A DNA stretch of 64,000 bases from Bacteroidota bacterium (GCA_017303905.1 JAFLBH010000005.1:248001-312000), one strand, 5' to 3'. Positions 39,073 through 50,035 are shown, counted from the first letter of the stretch. Program-made: numbers and translations. The notes: a model not told the origin generated them from the letters alone.

Positions 39073-41232
39073 TTATTCGAATTTAGCACGGTGATCTTCA
39101 ATGTTAGCTACATCGCGCATTGCGTTGTAAACTTCATAATCAGAACGACCTACTAATACTTGCTCAGCTTGATTTTTTGCATCAGCTACTGTGGTTGGAA
39201 CTTTAGCTTCGTTTACCGCAGAAACTGCAACAATAAACACACCGTTTTCTCCAATCACGGGTTTTGAAATAGCTCCGGCTTTTAATCCGCTTGCTGTTCC
39301 GATTAATGCGTCTTCGCGACCAACATTTACCACATTAAATGAAGTGAATGTTAAGTTTTCCATATTCTCAACGCCTAAACCTAACTTAGAAGAAATCTCA
39401 TCAATAGATTTTGAACCTCCTGCTTTAGCAGTAAATTCTTTCATCATTTCCTGAGCTTTCTTATCGCGACGTGCTTTAACGATAACTTCTTCACGAACTT
39501 CATCCAAAGGTAAAGTGCCTTTATTTCTGATTCCTGTTAAGTGCGCAACAACGAATTTATCTTTGAACTCAAACACTTGAGAAGAAACATCTCCTTTATT
39601 AGCAGCATACATCCACTTAACTAATTCCTTCGCGTTATCAAGTCCTGGTAAAGTTTTGTCGTTTTCCTTAATGTTATCAGCAATACGCTTATTTAACTTT
39701 TGTTTTTCGATAGCTTTTTCAAACAAATCAGAAGTGTTGTTTTGTCCACCGAAATCAGTAGCAAGCTTATAATATTCTTTGGTTGTTTCAGGACTAGGAC
39801 CAATTAACTTGAAAATCTGAGCTACACGGTACGCAGTGTGTGAAGTTTTAGAAACATCTAACACTTCGATAATATGGTAACCAAATTGTGTTTCTACAAC
39901 GCTGATATTTCCTTTAGTTCCTTCTAAACCTGCCTTTTTAAATGGCTCAACAAATCCTTTGTTCTCATCAAACCAACCGTAATCTCCACCATTACCAAAA
40001 GAACCCGGATCATCACTCACTGCTTTTACATAATTAGAATCAAATACAACTTGTTTGTTTTTTAATAAAGTTAAAATACTATCAGCCATACGTTTTGCAA
40101 CAGGAGCAGTACGCGGTTGATTAGTGCGGGTATCTGTTAATCCAATTAAGATGTGACGAACACGAGCTGAATCAGCTACTTGTTTTACACCGGATAGTTT
40201 GTAAACTTTAAAGTAAGCGCCTTCGTTGTAAGGACCATAAACTGTTCCAACAGGATCTGTATAAACTGATGAATCACGAATGATCATTGTCTTCTTTGTT
40301 AAATCACTGATGGTTACTTGTCCTTCTTCACTTTCCTGAGCAATATAAGATGAATCTTCTTTTGCAGTTTTGGTTTTGAATTCTTCTGCAATACGCTTCA
40401 TATCATTCTCAAGATTTACCATGTCTTGTTCGCTTGGAACAACATCAAAACTTACGTACTCAATTTTACGTGTAGTTTCATAACTGTTGAATTCGTATAA
40501 GTGATCTTTATAATATTTATTAATATCATCTTCGTTAATCTTAACAGCTGAATCAGAAACTGCAGTGTAACGCTTCATTACAAATCCGATATTCATTTGT
40601 TTGGTTTGTTGCGCTAAAATTTCTTTTGCTTCAGCATTAGTAACGTATAGACCTTTTTTTACAAGAGCAGCATACTTCTCAGCTTCACGAGATTCTGCAA
40701 TACCTTGTTCTAAATTCATCCAGAAACGCTCAGCATCAGGTGTCATATTGTTCACCCACTGATTTAATTTCATTAAATCTAATGAGCCATCAGGACCTGC
40801 TACCACATCATAAACTTTACCTGTGTTCTTATCCGTTAATTGTTGTACAACCATTTGATGTGGGTGCACTAACATCATATCATATAATTCATCTTCACCA
40901 ACACTGATACCTACTTTTCTGTATTCAGGTTTAACAACGATTTCAGAAATAAAAGTATTCCAAACCACTTCACCAATTTGTGAACGCATTTGTTCATCAA
41001 TGTTAGCGTTTGGATTGTTCTGCATAATCATTGCAGCCTGTTCGTTAATCTTATTATTATAACGGGTATAATCGATGGTTTCGCCACCAATCACACCTAC
41101 GGTTGTATTGGCTGAGCCGAATAAAGACTGGCCTGAACCCAATAAACTTTCCAAAATAAAAATTACCAATGCTAAACCAACTAAACCAACTAATAATCCG
41201 GTTCTGCTACGAATTTGTTCGAGAATACTCAT
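39073..41232 (-). CDS. PpiD-like periplasmic peptidyl-prolyl isomerase
   Basis: A 719-residue membrane-anchored folding factor. An N-terminal cytoplasmic MSILEQIRSRTG and one membrane segment (about residues 13-33) precede a SurA_N-like domain and a PpiC/parvulin domain around residues 355-460 (VRHILIGLTDTRTNQP; GGDYGWFDENKGFVEPF; TQFGYHIIEVL). A second, less conserved rotamase-like part follows. It helps fold outer-membrane and exported proteins. I chose the ATG at 41232: a longer start at 41256 would overlap the TATCTTTG -7 box at 41254-41261. Confidence 0.9.
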   Translation of the reverse strand: MSILEQIRSRTGLLVGLVGLALVIFILESLLGSGQSLFGSANTTVGVIGGETIDYTRYNNKINEQAAMIMQNNPNANIDEQMRSQIGEVVWNTFISEIVVKPEYRKVGISVGEDELYDMMLVHPHQMVVQQLTDKNTGKVYDVVAGPDGSLDLMKLNQWVNNMTPDAERFWMNLEQGIAESREAEKYAALVKKGLYVTNAEAKEILAQQTKQMNIGFVMKRYTAVSDSAVKINEDDINKYYKDHLYEFNSYETTRKIEYVSFDVVPSEQDMVNLENDMKRIAEEFKTKTAKEDSSYIAQESEEGQVTISDLTKKTMIIRDSSVYTDPVGTVYGPYNEGAYFKVYKLSGVKQVADSARVRHILIGLTDTRTNQPRTAPVAKRMADSILTLLKNKQVVFDSNYVKAVSDDPGSFGNGGDYGWFDENKGFVEPFKKAGLEGTKGNISVVETQFGYHIIEVLDVSKTSHTAYRVAQIFKLIGPSPETTKEYYKLATDFGGQNNTSDLFEKAIEKQKLNKRIADNIKENDKTLPGLDNAKELVKWMYAANKGDVSSQVFEFKDKFVVAHLTGIRNKGTLPLDEVREEVIVKARRDKKAQEMMKEFTAKAGGSKSIDEISSKLGLGVENMENLTFTSFNVVNVGREDALIGTASGLKAGAISKPVIGENGVFIVAVSAVNEAKVPTTVADAKNQAEQVLVGRSDYEVYNAMRDVANIEDHRAKFE

Positions 41233-41253
41233 GTTCTGTTTTTTTAAGAAGTG

Positions 41254-41261
41254 CAAAGATA
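41254..41261 (-). promoter_or_regulatory. Predicted -7 box of ppiD
   Basis: TATCTTTG on the minus strand is an exact match to TAnnTTTG, 21 nt before the ATG at 41232. It decides against the longer start for ppiD. Confidence 0.5.
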
Positions 41262-41302
41262 AAATAATTACCGAAAAACGGGCTTTTTTTGCCTAAAAAG
41301 CG

Positions 41303-42322
41303 CTAAAAATTTTCGCGAAAAGCGTTGTCTTCGGCGGTAAGCGGAATGGCACCAAACGGCTTTTCCTCTTGCAGATAAAGAATCTCCCCTGGTTTTGGTA
41401 TATAGTTGGTTTTTAAATGGTTATTTTTACAAAGCACGGATAGCTTAAGTCCGTGGGTTTGTGATATTTGTCTTAAAGTTTCGCCCTTTTTAACCAAATG
41501 GTAAGGCTCTTTGGCTTTTTCCTTCTTTGGTTCGAGGTAAATTTTTTGACCGATCTCGATTTTATCTCCTTTTTTGAAATCGTTATAATCCATTAATTTT
41601 TCAAGTTCTATGTCAAATTCGGTGGCTATTTTAAAAAACGAATCGCCTTCTTTGGTAATAATAAACCGTCCGCTATTATACTGATAAACTGTACGCAAAT
41701 CCAATTCCGGATTCTTGATTTCCAGTCCCGGGAAAACCGGCTTTTCAATTAACTGATGCTTATCAAATTCGTAAAGTTTATACTTTTCGATAATATTGAT
41801 GAGTCGCTTCGCGTAATTCGGATCGGTAGCATAGCCGGCTTCCTTTAGTCCGTGGCACCATGATTTATAATCGGTGAGCGGAATATCAAATAAAAACGCG
41901 TAACGAGGGCGAGTTTTCAGAAATATGGAGTGGTCGGTATATGAAGCCAAAACCGAAGTATACTTTCTAAAACATTCATTTTTTTCTTCGTCATCTTTCG
42001 AATAAGAATCACCGCACCAATCCAATTTACACTTAATGCCGAAATGATTTTTTGCGTTGCGCGCTAATTCACTGTTCCCGTTATCACTCTCAAACATAGC
42101 TTGTGCTAAAACTATACTGGCAGGAATTTTATTCAGATACATTTCCTTTATCGCATCTTCCTTAAAATGCTCAATATACTCCCTTGCACTAAATGGTTTT
42201 GCTATCTCTTCGCTTGAACCGGCGATAAAATCTTCATCCGAAAATTTTTGTGCACGGGCATTCAATCCGAAATTAATCAGAGAAAAGAAAATCAAATACT
42301 TTATGCTTGTGTTAAAAAACAT
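41303..42322 (-). CDS. Glucosaminidase with two LysM domains
   Basis: A 339-residue secreted cell-wall hydrolase from the ATG at 42322 (a TTG at 42331 is possible). After the signal peptide comes a glucosaminidase/FlgJ-like domain (about residues 40-190): IPASIVLAQAMFESDNGNSELA with the catalytic Glu, HFGIKCK, and the AGYATDPNYAKRLINIIEKY end. Two LysM modules follow (about residues 225-268 and 280-322, each beginning near a KEGDSFFKIA or KKGETLRQIS motif) that bind peptidoglycan. Probably an N-acetylglucosaminidase acting in cell-wall remodelling or separation. It is transcribed alone. Confidence 0.88.
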   Translation of the reverse strand: MFFNTSIKYLIFFSLINFGLNARAQKFSDEDFIAGSSEEIAKPFSAREYIEHFKEDAIKEMYLNKIPASIVLAQAMFESDNGNSELARNAKNHFGIKCKLDWCGDSYSKDDEEKNECFRKYTSVLASYTDHSIFLKTRPRYAFLFDIPLTDYKSWCHGLKEAGYATDPNYAKRLINIIEKYKLYEFDKHQLIEKPVFPGLEIKNPELDLRTVYQYNSGRFIITKEGDSFFKIATEFDIELEKLMDYNDFKKGDKIEIGQKIYLEPKKEKAKEPYHLVKKGETLRQISQTHGLKLSVLCKNNHLKTNYIPKPGEILYLQEEKPFGAIPLTAEDNAFRENF

Positions 42323-42511
42323 CAGAAGCAATATTGTATTTATTTCGGAATTAGGAATAAATGAAAGTCCACAATTTCTTTTTGTTTTATTGACATTTAT
42401 AAATCCATTGTTAATGAATTGTTGACTACAATGTTTTGCTCTCCAAGAATTCCTAAATCTTAACCTTTCCCAATACCTATATTTAGTATCTTCAAACCTA
42501 CTTTAAATAAG

Positions 42512-44611
42512 ATGCGAAATCTAATTACACTCTTTACCATTACCTGCTTTGCAGCAAGTGCGCAAACTTCGTTCAATTATCCTAAGACTAAAAAGGAGAC
42601 TGTAACCGACGATTATTTCGGTACAAAAATCGCCGATCCGTATCGTTGGTTGGAAGATGATAACAGCGCTGAAACAAAAGCGTGGGTAGAAGAACAAAAT
42701 AAACTTACCTATTCCTATTTGGATAAAATTCCCTATCGCGCAAAAATAAAACAACGCCTTACGCAAATCTGGAATTATCAAAAAGCAAGCCCGCCCTTTA
42801 AAAAAGGAGACCGCTTTTTTTGGTATAAAAATGACGGGTTACAAAATCAAAGTGTTCTCTACTCTCAAAAAGACACTTGTTGCGGAAACGGTGAAGTTTT
42901 ATTGGATCCTAATACGCTATCAACGGATGGAACAATATCGCTAGCCAGTATTTCCATTTCTAAAAACGGACAATATTTAGCCTACGGTATTTCAAAGGCC
43001 GGAAGTGATTGGGTAGAAATACATGTGAAAGATATTTCAACCAAACAAGATTTGGTAGATGAAATAAAATGGGTGAAGTTTTCCGGAATGTCATGGAAAG
43101 GAAACGGTTTTTATTATAGTCGTTATGATGAGCCCGTAAAAGGACAAACCTACACCGGTAAAAATCAGTTTCACAAAGTATACTATCACAAAGTAGGAAC
43201 CACGCAAGACAAGGATGAATTAATATTCGAAGATAAAATACATCCCAATTATAACTTTGGCACGCAGGTAACCCATGATGAGCGCTTTTTAGTTTTGTAT
43301 GTAAGCGAAAGCACCAGTGGTGAAATGCTTATGGTGAAAGATTTATCGATTGCGAATAGTCCGTTTACCATCATCAACGGAACTTTTGATTATGAATACA
43401 GTGTGGTAGATAACATTGGCTCTAATTTATTTGTTAGAACTAATCATGGTGCGCCAAAATATAAATTAGTAAAAATAGATGTGAAAAAACCGCAAGGCGA
43501 AAACTGGAAAGATGTAGTTGGAGAAAAAGCAGATTTACTGGAAAGTGTGGCTTTTTGTAATGGTAAAATTTTGGGTTCTTATCTTAAAGATGTTTCGTCA
43601 CACCTTTATATGTTTGCGATGGATGGTACTTTTGAAAAAGAAATTCCATTACCGGAATTTTGCAAGCTGAATGAATTACACGCTGAACGCGCCTATAAAT
43701 TCTTCACCTATTCTGTGGTTCAATTCACCTCTCCATCCAAAAATTATTATTACGACATGGCAACTAGTCAGAGTATTGAAATTTTTAAACCGCAAATAGA
43801 TTTCAAATCGGAAGACTATGTGACCAAACAAGTGTTTTTGGAAAGCAAAGACGGAACTAAAATCCCAATGTTTATTACCCATAAAAAAGATTTAGTTTTA
43901 AACGGCAACACTCCTTGTTTTCTTTATGGCTATGGCGGATTTAATATTTCCATCACGCCTGAATTCAGAATTGACCGCGCTGTATTCTTAGAAGCGGGCG
44001 GAATTTACTGTGTGGCCAACATGCGCGGAGGTGGAGAATACGGGGAAGAATGGCATAAGGAAGGAACCAAATGCAAAAAACAAAATGTATTTGACGACTT
44101 CATTGCAGCTGCAAATTATCTCGTACAAAACAAATACACATCGCATCAAAAATTAGCGATACACGGCCGAAGTAATGGAGGTTTACTAATTGGCGCTGTT
44201 ATGACTCAACGTCCGGATATTTGTAAAGTAGCGCTTCCTACAGTAGGTGTATTAGATATGCTGCGCTTTCATAAATTCACAATTGGCCGTGCCTGGAGTG
44301 TAGATTATGGGAATAGCGAAAACAAAGAAGAGTTTAATTGCTTAATTAAATATTCGCCCTTACATAATGTGAAGAAAACCAATTATCCGGCAACGATGGT
44401 GTTAACCGGCGATCACGACGACCGTGTAGTGCCTGCACACTCCTTTAAATTTGCAGCCACGTTGCAAGAAAATGCGCAAGGAGAAAATCCGGCACTCATT
44501 CGTGTGGATGTTAAAGCCGGTCATGGAGCAGGAAAACCAACGTCTAAACAAATTGATGAATTTGGCGATATGTGGAGCTTTGTATTTTACAATTTAGGCA
44601 TTAACTATTAG
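42512..44611 (+). CDS. Prolyl oligopeptidase (S9A)
   Basis: A 699-residue periplasmic peptidase with a signal peptide (about 1-17). The N-terminal seven-bladed propeller region (DPYRWLEDDNSAETKAWVEEQN at about 42-63) leads to a C-terminal hydrolase domain with ANMRGGGEYGEEWHKEG, the nucleophile motif GRSNGGLLIGAV, the acid-bearing TGDHDDRVVPAHSFKFAATL and the catalytic His in KAGHGAGKPT. It cleaves peptides after proline. The next gene, an M14 peptidase, follows 58 nt later, but shared transcription is uncertain. Confidence 0.93.
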   Translation: MRNLITLFTITCFAASAQTSFNYPKTKKETVTDDYFGTKIADPYRWLEDDNSAETKAWVEEQNKLTYSYLDKIPYRAKIKQRLTQIWNYQKASPPFKKGDRFFWYKNDGLQNQSVLYSQKDTCCGNGEVLLDPNTLSTDGTISLASISISKNGQYLAYGISKAGSDWVEIHVKDISTKQDLVDEIKWVKFSGMSWKGNGFYYSRYDEPVKGQTYTGKNQFHKVYYHKVGTTQDKDELIFEDKIHPNYNFGTQVTHDERFLVLYVSESTSGEMLMVKDLSIANSPFTIINGTFDYEYSVVDNIGSNLFVRTNHGAPKYKLVKIDVKKPQGENWKDVVGEKADLLESVAFCNGKILGSYLKDVSSHLYMFAMDGTFEKEIPLPEFCKLNELHAERAYKFFTYSVVQFTSPSKNYYYDMATSQSIEIFKPQIDFKSEDYVTKQVFLESKDGTKIPMFITHKKDLVLNGNTPCFLYGYGGFNISITPEFRIDRAVFLEAGGIYCVANMRGGGEYGEEWHKEGTKCKKQNVFDDFIAAANYLVQNKYTSHQKLAIHGRSNGGLLIGAVMTQRPDICKVALPTVGVLDMLRFHKFTIGRAWSVDYGNSENKEEFNCLIKYSPLHNVKKTNYPATMVLTGDHDDRVVPAHSFKFAATLQENAQGENPALIRVDVKAGHGAGKPTSKQIDEFGDMWSFVFYNLGINY

Positions 44612-44669
44612 GGCTGCCCCCTTGCAATTGCAGACTTATTGATGTACCTTACATTAATAATTCTGCACT

Positions 44670-47018
44670 ATGAAAAAACTTACGTTTACATTTTTATTGA
44701 TTGCCGCTTGCAATCTCCTTTTTTCTCAAGTTGAAAAATACCATAAAGTAGAAATTACAGGCGCAGTAGGTATTGCCAAACAGTTATTAGATCTTGGCAT
44801 CACCATCGACCATTCTGAAGTGAAGGGCGAGCAAATCATTAGTGAGATTTCCGAAAGTGAAGTGGCGATATTGAAACAAAATAATATTCCGCACAAAATA
44901 ATTATTAGCGATTTAGCTTCTTATTATGAAGAACGCATCAAGCAAGATTACCTCAATAAAACATTAGCGCCTGTTGACTGTAATGCGCCAACCGTTATAA
45001 AACCAAGTCGCTTTCATCTAGGAAGCATGGGGGGGTATTTCACTTTAGCAGAAATGCAAAACATTTTAGATAGCATGACTTTGCTCTATCCTAACTTAAT
45101 TACAGCAAAACAAGCTTTAAGTCCGCAAAGTATCGAAGGTCGTAATATTTGGTATTTAAAAATATCAGATAATCCGGGTGTAGATGAAAATGAACCGGAA
45201 GTATTATACGACGCATTGCATCATGCCCGCGAAGCCGCTTCCCTTTCACAACTTATTTTTTACATGTGGTATTTGCTGGAGAATTATAATACCAATCCGG
45301 ATATTAAATTTTTAGTAGATAACACAGAAATGTACTTCGTCCCTTGCGTTAATCCTGACGGTTATGAATACAACCGTTCAACCAATCCGAATGGTGGTGG
45401 CATGTGGCGCAAAAACAGAAGAAATAACGGGACTACTTTTGGTGTTGACTTAAACAGAAACTATGGAGGTCATTGGGGTTATGATAATACAGGTTCCTCA
45501 CCCACTCCAAGTTCGGATACGTACAGAGGCACAGCTGCATTCTCTGAACCTGAAACACAAGCCATGCGCAATTTTTGTAATGCCCGTCAATTTAAAACAG
45601 CATTAAATGCACACACATACAGTAATCTCTTAATTTACCCGTGGGGATACATTCCTAGTTTTTACACCCCTGATTCAGCAACATATGTAAATTGGAGTAT
45701 TTACATGTGTGAAACAAGTCGCTTTTTATATGGTACCGGCGACCAAACTGTCAATTACGTTACGAATGGCGACAGTGATGACTGGATGTATGGGGAACAA
45801 ACCAGCAAACCAAAAATTTTATCAATGACGCCGGAAGCAGGAGCTGCATCCGATGGTTTTTGGCCGGCCAGTTCGCGTATCCTTAATATTTGTAAAACAA
45901 CATTCAATCAAAATTTAAACTTGGCAAAACTTGTCACCAATTTTGCATTGGTAAAAGATGCACAAGATCATTTTTTATTTAATAACGGTTATATTAAATA
46001 TGATTTACAACGCTTAGGATTAGAAAATGGAAGCTTTACTGTTTCTATCGTACCGGTAGGAACCGGAATTGCTTCAACCGGCAGCGCAAAAGTTTATCCT
46101 GCATTAACATTAAATCAAAGTTTAACGGATTCAATTTCTTTCAACCTTAGCGGAAGTTTATCTTCAGGGCAAAACATTAAATATTTATTAGCAGTGAACA
46201 ATGGTATTTATACACATTACGATACCATAACTAAAGTGTATGGTAATGCTGTCACTGTATTAAATGATCCATGCAACACCACTACCAATTGGAATGCCGG
46301 TGGTTGGGGTGTATCCACTTCCAAATTTAAAATTGGTCCGGGTAGTATTGCTGATAGTCCGGGCGGAAATTACAGTGCAAGTCAGAACAAAAGCATTAGC
46401 TTAATAACACCGCTTAATTTAACCAATGCAACTTATGCACATTTACAATACTTCACCAAATTTCAATTAGAGAAGAATTATGATAAGGTGCAGATATTTG
46501 GTAGCATTAATGGAGGAAGTACCTGGCAACCACTTTGCGGAAAACATGAAACCGCACCAGCCTCTTTTGGCGGTACAACGCCTATGTATGATGGCTTACA
46601 AGAATTATTCGTAAAAGAAGAGATGAACTTGAGCGATTATTTAGGACAAAACTTATTAATTCGCTTCACCTTAACTTCCGATAATTTCGAAAATCAGGAT
46701 GGCTTCTATTTTGACGAATTTTTGGTACGTAAATTGACTGCCACAACCAGCGATGTAAAAGACTTAGCCTTAAATGATGATATACGCATGTTCCCTAATC
46801 CTAGTAACGGACAGATAACATTAAGCAATAATGGAAACGAAAAATGGGATATTGTAATTTATAATGAGCTTGGTCAGGTAGTTTTAAATAAGGTGAGTTT
46901 AGCTGAAAATGAAAGCAATTTAAAATTAGATTTAAGTGCTTTACAAAGCGGACTCTACTTTATTGAACTCAGTAACGGACAGCAAAAAACAGTTAAAAAA
47001 CTGGCTTTAAACCGTTAA
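44670..47018 (+). CDS. Secreted M14 zinc carboxypeptidase with T9SS type A sorting tail
   Basis: A 782-residue exported peptidase with a signal peptide (about 1-19) and a propeptide-like region to about 110. The M14 domain has DALHHAREAASL with zinc ligands H185 and E188, DLNRNYGGHWG near 260-270, ALNAHTYSNLL with H315, and MTPEAG with the catalytic Glu. A beta-rich part with an ENQDGFYFDEFLV segment follows. The end (MFPNPSNGQITLS ... LDLSALQSGLYFIEL ... KKLALNR) is a type A sorting domain, so it is exported by T9SS. A run of seven G (45029-45035) codes for Met-Gly-Gly at 120-122. Confidence 0.93.
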   Translation: MKKLTFTFLLIAACNLLFSQVEKYHKVEITGAVGIAKQLLDLGITIDHSEVKGEQIISEISESEVAILKQNNIPHKIIISDLASYYEERIKQDYLNKTLAPVDCNAPTVIKPSRFHLGSMGGYFTLAEMQNILDSMTLLYPNLITAKQALSPQSIEGRNIWYLKISDNPGVDENEPEVLYDALHHAREAASLSQLIFYMWYLLENYNTNPDIKFLVDNTEMYFVPCVNPDGYEYNRSTNPNGGGMWRKNRRNNGTTFGVDLNRNYGGHWGYDNTGSSPTPSSDTYRGTAAFSEPETQAMRNFCNARQFKTALNAHTYSNLLIYPWGYIPSFYTPDSATYVNWSIYMCETSRFLYGTGDQTVNYVTNGDSDDWMYGEQTSKPKILSMTPEAGAASDGFWPASSRILNICKTTFNQNLNLAKLVTNFALVKDAQDHFLFNNGYIKYDLQRLGLENGSFTVSIVPVGTGIASTGSAKVYPALTLNQSLTDSISFNLSGSLSSGQNIKYLLAVNNGIYTHYDTITKVYGNAVTVLNDPCNTTTNWNAGGWGVSTSKFKIGPGSIADSPGGNYSASQNKSISLITPLNLTNATYAHLQYFTKFQLEKNYDKVQIFGSINGGSTWQPLCGKHETAPASFGGTTPMYDGLQELFVKEEMNLSDYLGQNLLIRFTLTSDNFENQDGFYFDEFLVRKLTATTSDVKDLALNDDIRMFPNPSNGQITLSNNGNEKWDIVIYNELGQVVLNKVSLAENESNLKLDLSALQSGLYFIELSNGQQKTVKKLALNR

Positions 47019-47057
47019 AAAGTAGCTTTACTAATTTTAGCTTGGTATTCAATCATT

Positions 47058-47098
47058 AAAAAAAGGTTAAATGTTGCAAAACCAACCTTTTTTTTTAA
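47058..47098 (+). terminator. Terminator of M14 peptidase gene
   Basis: AAAAAAAGGTT pairs with AACCTTTTTTT around a 15-nt loop, followed by a run of T. It lies just downstream of the peptidase stop. Confidence 0.75.
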
Positions 47099-47146
47099 AC
47101 TTAGCTTAATATTTGTAGTCAAACAGAAAACAATAAAAATAAACAC

Positions 47147-47548
47147 ATGAAAAAAATACTTTTAACATTAGCTGCATTTAGTGCTTTAACTTTTACAGCT
47201 GCCGCACAAAACGATGCTAAAAAAGCTGCTCAGGAAAACATGACACCTGAACAAAGAGCAGATAAAGAAACAAAAAATGCTACCGAAAAATTGGGTTTAA
47301 GTACCGATCAGGCTGCAAAGTTTAAAGTATACTCTTTGGAGAGAGCAAGAAGCAATAAAGCTTTACGCGAACAAGCTAAAACTACAAGCAAAGAAGAAAG
47401 ACCAAAATTAAAAGAGCAACGTAAAGCGAATAACGATAAATTCTTCGCTAACGTTAACAGCATTTTAAACGCAGAACAACAAGTGAAGTGGGCTGAGCAT
47501 AAGAAAAAAATGCAAGAGAAACAGGCAAAAAATGAAGCACACGACTAA
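47147..47548 (+). CDS. Small secreted Spy/CpxP-like helical protein
   Basis: A 133-residue exported protein with a signal peptide (about 1-20, ending TAAAQ) and a mature part that is highly charged and helical: NMTPEQRADKETKNATEKLGLSTDQAAKF and a long KERPKLKEQRKANNDKFF-type segment. The MTPEQRA and LNAEQQ motifs recall the LTxxQ pattern of Spy/CpxP periplasmic chaperone-like proteins. A role in envelope stress or protein protection is likely but unproven. It is expressed alone and closed by a hairpin terminator immediately after its stop. Confidence 0.75.
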   Translation: MKKILLTLAAFSALTFTAAAQNDAKKAAQENMTPEQRADKETKNATEKLGLSTDQAAKFKVYSLERARSNKALREQAKTTSKEERPKLKEQRKANNDKFFANVNSILNAEQQVKWAEHKKKMQEKQAKNEAHD

Positions 47549-47566
47549 TAATTAGTTTTAATTTTG

Positions 47567-47594
47567 AAACCGCGGCTAAACACCGCGGTTTTTT
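47567..47594 (+). terminator. Terminator of the Spy-like gene, just before hemW
   Basis: AAACCGCGG and CCGCGGTTT form a perfect stem around a 7-nt loop with a T-run. It ends 6 nt before the hemW start. Confidence 0.88.
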
Positions 47595-47599
47595 ATTTT

Positions 47600-48721
47600 A
47601 TGGCAGGCATTTATTTACATATTCCATTTTGCAAGCAGGCCTGCACTTATTGTGATTTTCATTTCTCCACACTTTTAAAAAACAAACCCGAATTTGTAAA
47701 GGCACTTTGTAAGGAGATTGAATTACGTAAAGATTATTTAGAAACGAATTCCATCCACAGTATTTATTTTGGCGGAGGAACTCCGAGTATATTGTGTCAG
47801 GAAGAATTACAAAGCATATTCGACACATTAAAAAAATATTTTACCTGGGATAAACAGATTGAGATTACATTAGAATGCAATCCTGACGACTTAAATAAAG
47901 AAAAATTAAAAGAATTGAAAGAAGTCGGCGTTAATCGCTTAAGTGTGGGTTTGCAAAGTTTTAATGATGATGAACTGAAATGGATGAATCGCGCGCATAA
48001 CGCAAAAGAATCTGAAACCTGTATTAAAGCAGCGCAAGAAGCAGGCTTTAATAATATTACCATCGATTTAATTTACGGTTCCAAATTTCAAACAATTGAA
48101 AGCTGGAAACAAACTTTACAAAAAGCCATTGATTTAAATGTGCAGCATATTTCTTCTTACAATTTAACTGTTGAGAAAAAAACCAAATTAGGAATTGACG
48201 TGCTAAAAGGAAAAGAAAAAGAAGTGGATGATGAAAAAAGTGCCGAGCAGTTTCTAATCATGATTGAAATGTTAGAAAAAAACGGATTCATTCATTATGA
48301 AATCAGCAATTTCGCCAAGCCGGGATATATCGCTGTTCACAATAGTAATTATTGGAAAGGAGAAAAATATTTAGGATTAGGTCCATCTGCGCATTCCTTT
48401 AATGGAAAAACGCGGCAATGGAATGTGGCTAATAATAACACTTATATTAAAGCCATTAGCGAAAACAGCACTTACTTTGAAATTGAAAATCTCACACCTG
48501 AAAACCGATACAACGAATATGTTTTAACAGGATTACGTACGATATGGGGATGCGATATAGCTTACATTCAAAATAATTTAGGTGCCGAATATGTAAAGCA
48601 TTTTGTTGATGAAATAGAAAAACAGAATATCTCTCTATACGAAAAAGAAAATACCGTTTATCGTCTTACTAAAAAAGGGCAATTACTCGCCGATAAAATT
48701 GCAATGGATTTGTTTGCTTAG
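47600..48721 (+). CDS. hemW: Radical SAM heme chaperone HemW
   Basis: A 373-residue radical SAM protein of the HemW/CPO-like family. The Fe-S motif is [10 protein letters not shown] (C-x3-C-x2-C, about residues 10-19) with [10 protein letters not shown] downstream. HemW homologues traffic heme to respiratory proteins and are often misannotated as coproporphyrinogen oxidase. The start at 47600 ([10 protein letters not shown]) is chosen because the hairpin terminator covers the sequence of any longer start. It converges with der, overlapping by 4 nt. Confidence 0.93.
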   Translation: MAGIYLHIPFCKQACTYCDFHFSTLLKNKPEFVKALCKEIELRKDYLETNSIHSIYFGGGTPSILCQEELQSIFDTLKKYFTWDKQIEITLECNPDDLNKEKLKELKEVGVNRLSVGLQSFNDDELKWMNRAHNAKESETCIKAAQEAGFNNITIDLIYGSKFQTIESWKQTLQKAIDLNVQHISSYNLTVEKKTKLGIDVLKGKEKEVDDEKSAEQFLIMIEMLEKNGFIHYEISNFAKPGYIAVHNSNYWKGEKYLGLGPSAHSFNGKTRQWNVANNNTYIKAISENSTYFEIENLTPENRYNEYVLTGLRTIWGCDIAYIQNNLGAEYVKHFVDEIEKQNISLYEKENTVYRLTKKGQLLADKIAMDLFA

Positions 48722-50028
48722 TTTTTCTTTCTAAACGATAGCACTAATGGTACGCCGCTGAAGTCAAACTCTTCACGTAATTTATTTTCTAAAAAACGCT
48801 TATACGATTCGGTAATATATTGCGGTAAGTTACAATACAAAATAATGGTTGGCTGATGCTTTAATTGCGTAACATATTTCACCTTTACATACTTTCCTTT
48901 AATGGCCGGTGGTGCAAAATTTTCCATTAATGGCAACATAAAGTCATTCAATTTACGCGTTGGGATGTGACGCTTCATGACTTCGTAAACATGCATCGCT
49001 GTTTCCACCACTTTCATTAAACGTTGCTTCTCCAAAACTGAAATAAATAAAATAGGCACATCTCTGAATGGTGCAATACGCTCCTTAATTTTTTCTTCAA
49101 AATCGCGCGCACTGTTGGTTTCCTTCTCTACTAAATCCCATTTGTTTACCAATATCACTAAACCCTTGCGGTTTTTTTCTACTAAACTTAAAATAGCCAA
49201 GTCCTGCGCTTCGATTCCTTGCGTTGCATCAATCATCAAGCAACACACATCACAGTTTTCAATCGCGTTAATAGTACGCATCACGCTATAAAATTCAAGG
49301 TCTTCATGGACCTTTGCCTTTTTACGCATTCCGGCTGTATCAATTAACCAGAAGTCGTAACCAAATTTTGTGTAGCGAGAGTTAATCGTATCGCGTGTAG
49401 TTCCGGCGATAGGCGTAACAATATTTCTTTCTTCACCCAATAAAGCGTTGGTTAAAGAAGATTTCCCAACGTTCGGGCGACCTACAATAGCAATACGTGG
49501 TAATTCAATATCATTTAATGCCTTTTCTTCAGGCGGTAAAATTTTTACTAAAGCATCCAATAAATCACCGGTACCACTTCCATTGATGGCAGAAACAGTA
49601 TACACCTCTCCTAATCCCAACTGATAAAAATCGGCAGCATAGGCAGCGCGTTCGTGATTATCTACCTTATTCGCTACTAACAAAACTTTCTTGCCTTTAC
49701 TCTTGCGAATAATCCTAGCTACTTCTTTGTCGTAATCCGTTACACCTTCATTCACATCCACCACAAATAACAAAGCGCTACTTTCATCAATAGCAATTTG
49801 TACCTGGCGGCGAATTTCATCTTCAAAAACATCGTCACTTCCTTGTATATAACCACCGGTATCAATTAAAGAAAATTCAACGCCATTCCAGGTTCCCTTT
49901 CCATAATGGCGGTCGCGCGTAACACCGGCAACTTCGTCAACAATAGCCTGACGGGTTTCGGTAATACGATTAAAAAGGGTTGATTTCCCTACGTTGGGAC
50001 GGCCTACTATGGCAACAATGTTTGGCAT
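48718..50028 (-). CDS. der: Ribosome-biogenesis GTPase Der
   Basis: A 436-residue tandem-GTPase protein. The first G domain has [14 protein letters not shown] and VANKVDN; the second has [23 protein letters not shown] and DTAGMRK, followed by the KH-like domain ([18 protein letters not shown]). Der is needed for 50S ribosome assembly. Length is normal. A TACTTTTG -7 box lies 7 nt before the ATG, suggesting a leaderless or near-leaderless mRNA. Confidence 0.96.
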   Translation of the reverse strand: MPNIVAIVGRPNVGKSTLFNRITETRQAIVDEVAGVTRDRHYGKGTWNGVEFSLIDTGGYIQGSDDVFEDEIRRQVQIAIDESSALLFVVDVNEGVTDYDKEVARIIRKSKGKKVLLVANKVDNHERAAYAADFYQLGLGEVYTVSAINGSGTGDLLDALVKILPPEEKALNDIELPRIAIVGRPNVGKSSLTNALLGEERNIVTPIAGTTRDTINSRYTKFGYDFWLIDTAGMRKKAKVHEDLEFYSVMRTINAIENCDVCCLMIDATQGIEAQDLAILSLVEKNRKGLVILVNKWDLVEKETNSARDFEEKIKERIAPFRDVPILFISVLEKQRLMKVVETAMHVYEVMKRHIPTRKLNDFMLPLMENFAPPAIKGKYVKVKYVTQLKHQPTIILYCNLPQYITESYKRFLENKLREEFDFSGVPLVLSFRKKN

Positions 50029-50035
50029 AACGGCG

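Noticed and set aside
47564..47599. TTG start extending hemW upstream
   Set aside because: The added codons lie in a hairpin terminator. The [10 protein letters not shown] start is the family norm.
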